DNA from: Roseiarcus sp036488815
Lineage (GTDB): Bacteria > Pseudomonadota > Alphaproteobacteria > Rhizobiales > Beijerinckiaceae
NCBI GenBank assembly: GCA_036488815.1
Contig: DASXGX010000056.1
Span: forward strand, 1 to 64,000
Direction: 5' to 3'
DNA length: 64,000 bases
Of the stretch, positions 59,032 to 64,000 are shown piece after piece. Numbering within the stretch: position 1 is the stretch's first letter; every line of letters starts with the position of its first letter. Under the pieces are notes generated by a model. The model did not search any database. It was not told the DNA's origin and worked only from the letters and a program-made list of their open reading frames with translations. Both the position numbers and the translations under genes were made by a program.

Positions 59032-59730
59032 ATGTCAGCTCCTTCGACGACCGCCCATCCGAGACCCAGACGCCCCAGGGGCGGGCTCCTGCGCGCGGCG
59101 CGCCGCCGGGTGCGCCTCATCACGGCGACGCTCGTGATGGTGGCCGTCTTCTTCGCCATTCCCGGCCACATGCGCGAGGCCACCCGCGCGCTCATCGCCT
59201 GGAACGCCGGGGCGGGCTGCTTCCTCATCCTGATCGGCGTGATGTTCGCCCGCTCGGCCGGCGGCGGCGCGCGAACCTACGCCGCGCTCGAGGACGAGAA
59301 CCAGGGGGCGCTGCTGGCCTTAGCGGTGTTCGCCGCCGTCGCCGCCATGGCGGCCATCGTCTGGGAACTCGGCCCGGTCAAGGACATGACGGGCCTGCTG
59401 AAGGCGGGGCACATCGGCCTCGTCGCCGCGACCATCATCACCGCATGGGGGTTCATCCATACGATGTTCGCGCTGCACTACGCCGGCGAATATTACGCGT
59501 CGGCGCCGGAGGGCGTGCGGGCCGGGCTGCGCTTCCCCGAGGAGGACGAGCCGGAGTGGGGCGAATTCCTCTATCAGGCCTTCGTCATCGGTTGCGCCTG
59601 TGCGACGGCGGACGTAAACGCCACCTCCAGCGCGATGCGGCGGGTCTGCCTCGTCCATGGCGTCGTCGCCTTCTTCTTCAACACGATCATCCTCGCGCTG
59701 ACGATCAACATCGGCGCGGGCCTCATTTGA
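59032..59730 (+). CDS. DUF1345 membrane protein
   Basis: 232 aa, about five to six membrane helices. GAGCFLILIGVMFARSA, GLLKAGHIGLVAATIITAWG with FIHTMFALHYAGEYY, and GCACATADVNATSSAMRR are typical of DUF1345, a widespread family of unknown function. The motif LHYAGEYY and the acidic EEDEPEWGEFLY suggest a ligand-binding face. Start ATG 59032 at the family N-terminus. 31 bp upstream of hisS on the same strand. Confidence 0.9.
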   Translation: MSAPSTTAHPRPRRPRGGLLRAARRRVRLITATLVMVAVFFAIPGHMREATRALIAWNAGAGCFLILIGVMFARSAGGGARTYAALEDENQGALLALAVFAAVAAMAAIVWELGPVKDMTGLLKAGHIGLVAATIITAWGFIHTMFALHYAGEYYASAPEGVRAGLRFPEEDEPEWGEFLYQAFVIGCACATADVNATSSAMRRVCLVHGVVAFFFNTIILALTINIGAGLI

Positions 59731-59761
59731 CGCCCGAGGCGTCCGGTCTTTGGGAACCACG

Positions 59762-61267
59762 ATGAACGACACCGCTCCTCCCAATCGCGTGCGCGCCGCT
59801 TTGCCGCGCGGCCTCGTCGACCGCGACAGCGCCGACATCGCCGCCGCCGACGCGATGATGGCCAAAATCCGCGCGGTCTATGAGCTCTACGGTTTCGAGG
59901 CGGTCGAGACGCCGTTCATCGAATACACCGAGGCGCTCGGCAAGTTCCTGCCAGATCTCGACCGGCCGAACGAAGGCGTCTTCTCGTTCCGCGACGACGA
60001 CGAGCAATGGTTGTCGCTACGCTACGACCTCACCGCGCCGCTGGCGCGCTACGTCGCTGAACATTACGAAAAGCTGCCCAAGCCCTACCGCTCCTACCGG
60101 GCCGGCTGGGTGTTCCGTAACGAAAAGCCCGGCCCCGGCCGCTTCCGGCAGTTCATGCAGTTCGACGCCGACACCGTCGGCGCAGCCTCTCCCGCGGCCG
60201 ACGCCGAGATCTGCATGATGGCGGCCGATTGCCTGGAGGCGCTCGGCGTCAAGCGCGGCGACTATGTCGTGAAGGTCAACAACCGCAAGGTGCTCGACGG
60301 CGTGATGGAGGCGACCGGCCTCGGCGGCGCCGAGAACGCGGGGCGCCGGCTCACCGTCCTGCGCGCGATCGACAAGCTCGACCGACTGGGGCCGGAAGGC
60401 GTGCGCGCGCTGCTCGGCGCCGGGCGCAAGGACGAGAGCGGCGATTTCACCAAGGGCGCTGGGCTCGAAGCGGCGGCGATCGATCGCGTGCTCGCCTACA
60501 CCGCCGCGCGCGCCGCGGATAACGGCGCGACGCTCGCCGCGCTCTCGCCCGCCGTCGCAGGGTCGGTCGCCGGTGAGGAAGGGCTGGCCGAACTTCGCGC
60601 CATCGCCGAACTCACCGAGGCCGGCGGAGCCGCCGGCCGCATCGTCATCGACCCCTCGGTTGTTCGCGGTCTCGAATATTACACAGGCCCGGTGTTCGAG
60701 GCGGAGCTGACCTTTGAGACGCCGGGCGAGGATGGCAAGCCGATCCGCTTCGGCTCGGTCGGCGGCGGCGGTCGTTACGACGGGCTCGTCGCCCGCTTCC
60801 GCGGCGAAGCCGTGCCCGCCACCGGCTTCTCGATCGGCGTCTCGCGCCTGTTGGCGGCGCTGCGCGCGATCCGCAGCCCGATCGTCGCGGCGTCGGCGAA
60901 GGCCGGCCCGGTCGTGGTGGTGGTTCTTGATCGCGACCATATGGCCGACTACCAGCGCCTCACGGCGAGCCTGCGCGATGCTGGCGTCGCCGCCGAAATG
61001 TATCTCGGCGCCGCTGGCCTCAATGCGCAACTCAAATACGCCGACAAGCGCGGCAGCCTCTGCGCCGTCATCCAGGGTTCGAACGAACGCGAGGCGGCGG
61101 GCGGCCCTCAGGTGGTGATCCGCGACCTGCGCCTCGGCGCCGAACTCGCCAAGGCGAGCAAGGACCGGTCCGACTATCTCGAGCTTCGCCAACGCGCCCA
61201 GTTCGCCGCGCCCGAGGCGGAACTCGTGGCGCGGGTGCGCGAGGTTCTCGGGCGCGGGCGGGAATGA
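59762..61267 (+). CDS. hisS: Histidine--tRNA ligase
   Basis: 501 aa, longer than the ~424 aa of E. coli HisRS. Class II motif 2 is YRAGWVFRNEKPGPGRFRQF, histidine-specific patterns are VVRGLEYYTGPVFEAEL (HisA) and GGGGRYDGLV (HisB), and motif 3 is FSIGVSRLLAAL. A C-terminal anticodon-binding domain occupies ~410-500. The alphaproteobacterial form is distinct and some members charge tRNA-His without the G-1 base. ATG 59762 preferred over an upstream in-frame start at 59750. Confidence 0.96.
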   Translation: MNDTAPPNRVRAALPRGLVDRDSADIAAADAMMAKIRAVYELYGFEAVETPFIEYTEALGKFLPDLDRPNEGVFSFRDDDEQWLSLRYDLTAPLARYVAEHYEKLPKPYRSYRAGWVFRNEKPGPGRFRQFMQFDADTVGAASPAADAEICMMAADCLEALGVKRGDYVVKVNNRKVLDGVMEATGLGGAENAGRRLTVLRAIDKLDRLGPEGVRALLGAGRKDESGDFTKGAGLEAAAIDRVLAYTAARAADNGATLAALSPAVAGSVAGEEGLAELRAIAELTEAGGAAGRIVIDPSVVRGLEYYTGPVFEAELTFETPGEDGKPIRFGSVGGGGRYDGLVARFRGEAVPATGFSIGVSRLLAALRAIRSPIVAASAKAGPVVVVVLDRDHMADYQRLTASLRDAGVAAEMYLGAAGLNAQLKYADKRGSLCAVIQGSNEREAAGGPQVVIRDLRLGAELAKASKDRSDYLELRQRAQFAAPEAELVARVREVLGRGRE

Positions 61268-61292
61268 GGAGCGCCTATGTGCGCCGCCTACC

Positions 61293-61345
61293 CATCCCCT
61301 TCTCCCGCTTGCGGGAGAAGGTGGCGCGAAGCGCCGGATGAGGGC
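61293..61345. repeat. Dispersed repeat family B, complete copy
   Basis: CATCCCCTTCTCCCGCTTGC GGGAGAAGGTGGC GCGAAGCGCCGGATGAGGG: stem CTTCTCCCGC/GCGGGAGAAG plus the tail hairpin GCGC-GAA-GCGC. Located between hisS and the next gene. Confidence 0.85.
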
Positions 61346-61372
61346 CGCGACGCTCGGCCCGTCGGCGCGGCG

Positions 61373-61402
61373 TGGATGGCCGGGACAAGCCCGGCCATGA
61401 CG
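61373..61402. repeat. Dispersed repeat family C, intact copy
   Basis: TGGATGGCCGGGACAAGCCC GGCCATGACG: perfect arms GGCCGGG/CCCGGCC around ACAAG. Such repeats translate as 'MAGTSPAMT' and are common in rhizobial genomes. The last ATG of this repeat is the best start codon for the following gene. Confidence 0.85.
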
Positions 61403-62260
61403 AAGGAGGACTTGGAGGCGCCCCACCAATTCATCTACCTCTGCTTCGGCCGCTCCCCCAGCGTGCAGCGGGAGTTGCGCTACAGCATCGAGACGCTGCT
61501 GGCCGAGATTGGCGGCGATTCGTCGCGCATCACCGTCTTCACCGACCGCCCCCAGGATCTCGCCGACCGGCCGGAGCGGCTCGTCGACATCGCCGCCGAA
61601 CTCGGCGAGATGACCTGGGGCAGCACCTATATGTTCCGCGCCAAGCCGGCCGTCCTGGCGCGCGCGCTGCGCCTGCATGAGCGGGCCTGCGTCATGATGG
61701 ACACCGACAGCTTCATCCGCCCCGGCTTCGAGAAGGCCGTCGCCGCGGCGCTCGCCTCGGGCGCGGCGATGAACAGCTTCGTGCGGGGCGATCCCTACCC
61801 CTTCTTCGGCCCATTCGAGACCGAGCTGCCGCATCTCGGCGCCTATGCTTTCGATCCGGGCAAGTCGCTGATGCTCAATTCCGGGCTCATCGCCGCGCGC
61901 TTCGAACACGCGGCGCTGATCGAGGACGCCGTCATCCTGCTCGATCGGCTCTGGAACGGCGGCCTCATGCGCCACGACGTCGAGCAATTCGCCGTCGCGG
62001 AGGCATTCCGCATCGCCGGCGTGCCGGTCGGGCTGATCCACCGCGAGTTCGAGCATTACTGCCCGCGCTGGTCGAAGCGCTACATGCGCCGGCGCTTGCG
62101 CCGCCATCGGCCGAGCGAGGCTGCCGAGCGCACCGGCGCGCGCCCGAGCGTCCCGTTCTGCAAAACGCGGGTTCGCCTCTTCAAGGGTCGCAGCCTCCTG
62201 CGGCTCGGCCTGCGGTCGCTGACGCGCCGGCCTCTCCGCAAGCGCAAGGCGGGTTTGTAG
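61397..62260 (+). CDS. Glycosyltransferase-like protein (nucleotide-diphospho-sugar fold), tentative
   Basis: 287 aa. FIYLCFGRSPSVQRELRYSI begins a Rossmann-like half; CVMMDTDSFIRPGF contains a DxD-type motif, and GKSLMLNSGLIAARF resembles the acceptor-side loop of retaining GT-A enzymes. The last ~60 residues are very basic (SKRYMRRRLRRHRPSEAAER, LTRRPLRKRKAGL), suggesting membrane or nucleic acid contact. The function is unassigned. Start is uncertain because the first ATG lies inside a repeat. Confidence 0.6.
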   Translation: MTKEDLEAPHQFIYLCFGRSPSVQRELRYSIETLLAEIGGDSSRITVFTDRPQDLADRPERLVDIAAELGEMTWGSTYMFRAKPAVLARALRLHERACVMMDTDSFIRPGFEKAVAAALASGAAMNSFVRGDPYPFFGPFETELPHLGAYAFDPGKSLMLNSGLIAARFEHAALIEDAVILLDRLWNGGLMRHDVEQFAVAEAFRIAGVPVGLIHREFEHYCPRWSKRYMRRRLRRHRPSEAAERTGARPSVPFCKTRVRLFKGRSLLRLGLRSLTRRPLRKRKAGL

Positions 62261-62352
62261 AGCTGCGCCGGCGAGCCGGGAGTGTTGAAACGCTCCGGCG
62301 AGCGGGGGTATTAAGCGTAAGGCCGACGCGACGGGCGGCCGAGGGGCGGGCG

Positions 62353-62820
62353 GTGACGGCGATCGTCAAGAAGGACAATGTGAAATCGATCCGGCCGGAT
62401 CTCGAAACGGCGCCCGTCCAGGCCAAGCGCTTCGGCGCGGCCCGGCGGCGTCGCGCCGCGTCGATGCTCGAGGACTACACCGAACTGATCGCCGATCTGA
62501 TCGCTTGCGACGGCGAGGCGCGCACCACCGACATCGCCGAGCGCCTCGGCGTCGCCCATCCTACGGCCAGCAAGGCGATCGCGCGGCTCAAGCGCGAGGG
62601 TCTCGCGGTGGCGCGGCCCTATCGCGGCGTCTTCCTCACCGACGCGGGCAAGGCGATGGCGGAACGCTCGCGCCAGCGTCACCGCCTCGTGGTCGATCTC
62701 TTGGTCGCGGTCGGCGTGCCGCTCGAGGCGGCTGAGGCCGACGCGGAAGGCGTCGAGCACTACGTCTCGCAGGCGACGCTGCGCGCCTTCGCCGCGTTCT
62801 TGAAGGCGCGCAACGGCTGA
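62353..62820 (+). CDS. mntR: Manganese-responsive regulator MntR (DtxR family)
   Basis: 155 aa. EDYTELIADLIACDGEARTT, then DIAERLGVAHPTASKAIARL (winged HTH) and RPYRGVFLTDAGKAMAERSR; C-terminal dimer/metal part with RQRHRLVVDLLVAVGV and DAEGVEHYVS. These correspond to the Mn ligands of E. coli-type MntR. GTG start with GAGGGG upstream. It represses Mn import and may activate efflux; target genes are not adjacent except possibly the convergent mbfA, 9 bp away. Upstream are two short imperfect direct repeats (about 62268 and 62292). Confidence 0.92.
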   Translation: MTAIVKKDNVKSIRPDLETAPVQAKRFGAARRRRAASMLEDYTELIADLIACDGEARTTDIAERLGVAHPTASKAIARLKREGLAVARPYRGVFLTDAGKAMAERSRQRHRLVVDLLVAVGVPLEAAEADAEGVEHYVSQATLRAFAAFLKARNG

Positions 62821-62829
62821 AAGAAAGCT

Positions 62830-63786
62830 TTAGGCGCTGCCGATCAATATCCCCGCCGCCAGCACCAAGCCGCCGCCGAGCATGACCTTCGCCGCGGCGG
62901 AAATGGGCGGCGTGTCCATGAAACGCCACTGGATCCAGGCGATGACGGCGAGTTCGATCACGACGACGACGCAAGCGATTGCGGTCGCGGTGAAGAAATC
63001 GGGAATGAGATAGGGCACCGTGTGGCCGATGCCGCCGGCGATCGTCATCAGGCCGCAGACGAGGCCGCGTAGCAGCGGCGTGCCGCGCCCCGACAACTTG
63101 CCGTCGTCGGCGAGCGCTTCGGCGAAGCCCATGGAAATGCCGGCGCCGATCGACGCCGCGATGCCGACCAGGAACGCGTTCCAGGAATTGTGCGTCGCAA
63201 AGGCCGCCGCGAACACCGGCGCCAGTGTCGAGACCGAGCCGTCCATCAGCCCGACGAGGCCGGGCTGGATCACCTGAAGGATAAAGCGCCGCCGGGCGTC
63301 CTCGTCCTCCGACTGACGGGCCTCCTGGTTCAGATGTTCGCCTTCGAGTGCGGCGGCGGTCTGGTCGTGCCGGGTCTCGGCTTCGGCGAGATCGCCTAGC
63401 AACTTGCGGACGGAGGCGTCGGTCGTGCGTTCCAAGGCGAGGAGGTAGAAGCGCGCCGTATCCTGCTCCATTTCCCGCACGCGCCCGCGCACCGCCTCGA
63501 TGCCGAGCGGCCGTACTTGCCAGATCGGCTTGCGGGTGATGAAGCCGCGAACGTCTTGCCGGCGGACGAGCGGAATGTGCTCGCCGAACTTCGCCACGTA
63601 GAGGTCGATCAGGCTGCGGCGGTGCTCGTTCTCCTCGACCGCCATCTCCTCGAAGACGCGCGCGCTCGAGGGGTAGCTGTCCCTGAGACCGTCTGCGAAG
63701 TCGGCGTAGATGCGCCCGTCCTCCTCTTCGGCGCCTATCGCGAGCGCCAGAATTTCGCGCTCGGAGAGATCGTCGAATTTGCGCAT
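62830..63786 (-). CDS. mbfA: Membrane-bound ferritin MbfA (Er-VIT iron exporter)
   Basis: 318 aa. N-terminal ferritin-like domain (~1-150) with diiron-type motifs AIGAEEEDGRIYADF, MAVEENEHRRSLID, MEQDTARFYLLALE and EAETRHDQT; C-terminal VIT1-like part (~165-318) with five membrane helices (GLVGLMDGSVSTLAPVFAAA, AASIGAGISMGFAEALADDG). MbfA exports iron and protects against acid and peroxide stress in rhizobia and Agrobacterium, where it is repressed by Irr. An Irr-like dyad stands upstream (63892-63908). Confidence 0.94.
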   Translation of the reverse strand: MRKFDDLSEREILALAIGAEEEDGRIYADFADGLRDSYPSSARVFEEMAVEENEHRRSLIDLYVAKFGEHIPLVRRQDVRGFITRKPIWQVRPLGIEAVRGRVREMEQDTARFYLLALERTTDASVRKLLGDLAEAETRHDQTAAALEGEHLNQEARQSEDEDARRRFILQVIQPGLVGLMDGSVSTLAPVFAAAFATHNSWNAFLVGIAASIGAGISMGFAEALADDGKLSGRGTPLLRGLVCGLMTIAGGIGHTVPYLIPDFFTATAIACVVVVIELAVIAWIQWRFMDTPPISAAAKVMLGGGLVLAAGILIGSA

Positions 63787-63891
63787 CGGCAGGGCTCCAA
63801 AGTCGTGAAGGCGCGCGCAGGAGGGCGGTCCGCGCGAAATGTCGGGTTGAGAAGCGAGGACCGGCGTGGTTCCGCCGGTCCGGCTGCTATA

Positions 63892-63908
63892 TTAGAGTCA
63901 TTCTAGAA
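63892..63908 (-). promoter_or_regulatory. Irr (iron control element)-like box upstream of mbfA
   Basis: TTAGAGTCATTCTAGAA: half sites TAGAG and TTCTA around TCA form a dyad with one mismatch, resembling the TTAGAA/TTCTAA elements bound by Irr. It is 106-122 bp upstream of the mbfA start, in the only AT-rich patch. The right-hand end of the window (63909-64000) contains nothing else that I can assign. Confidence 0.6.
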
Positions 63909-64000
63909 AGACAAGCGCGCGCATTGTCGCACCCTCGACCGCGGCTTGCGTTGGCGCGGTCGCTGCTCTACGGCCAGAGTCCCGCCTCCGCCCGACCCCC

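Overview
The window is uniformly GC-rich chromosomal DNA of an alphaproteobacterium, most likely a Rhizobiales/Hyphomicrobiales member. The evidence is the gene order sppA-ihfB-lapA-trpF-trpB, the split b/b' ATP synthase F0 operon (atpI-B-E-F'-F), an sdhCDAB operon, hflK-hflC-DUF2065-degP, IalB- and NDUFA9-type proteins, and a membrane ferritin MbfA with an Irr-like box. A fused shikimate kinase/3-dehydroquinate synthase (AroKB) hints at the Beijerinckiaceae/Methylocystaceae/Methylobacteriaceae side, but that is inference. I see no rRNA, tRNA, CRISPR array, prophage or insertion sequence.

Layout. 0-5 kb: start of an S58 peptidase, cobT with a membrane protein, a SnoaL-like protein, trpB and trpF. 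5-12.5 kb: two genes intervening between trpF and lapA (one AT-richer membrane protein, one ornithine-cyclodeaminase homologue), then lapA, ihfB, sppA, an NDUFA9-like protein, a GNAT and an acyltransferase-3. 12.5-16.5 kb: divergent EF-G-like GTPase and aroKB. 16.8-22.5 kb: a five-gene operon closely matching the YtfQRT-YjfF galactofuranose importer plus a GntR/FCD regulator, closed by a good intrinsic terminator. 22.5-30.5 kb: CNNM/CorC protein, hflK-hflC-DUF2065, degP, then a translationally coupled trio (ZnuA-like protein, DUF1007, NicO). 30.6-37.6 kb: proA, lysC, ubiG, an Xre-RES toxin-antitoxin pair, DUF3830, IalB, GNAT. 37.8-50.5 kb: sdhCDAB and, flanking it, a sugar-acid cluster: FAH dehydratase, semialdehyde dehydrogenase and PfkB kinase on the minus strand; GntR, UxaA/GarD-type dehydratase, HAD phosphatase, GguC/AraD1 and an MFS carrier on the plus strand. 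50.5-58.9 kb: dnaB, vapBC, nitronate monooxygenase, rlmJ, RNase T2, a small exported protein and the F0 operon. 59-63.8 kb: DUF1345, hisS, a glycosyltransferase-like protein, then convergent mntR and mbfA.

How the genes fit together. The importer at 17-21.5 kb and the catabolic cluster at 41-50.5 kb together suggest uptake of a sugar or sugar acid and non-phosphorylative breakdown to 2-oxoglutarate (dehydratase, then FAH-type dehydratase, then semialdehyde dehydrogenase), entering the TCA cycle beside the succinate dehydrogenase genes. The substrate cannot be fixed from sequence. Intergenic DNA carries at least four families of dispersed palindromic repeats; one forms the C-terminal tail of TrpF and another supplies the apparent start codon of a glycosyltransferase. 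A separate hairpin element occurs twice, each time just 3' of a gene and in the same orientation. Both toxin-antitoxin loci have a clear palindrome next to or over the promoter.
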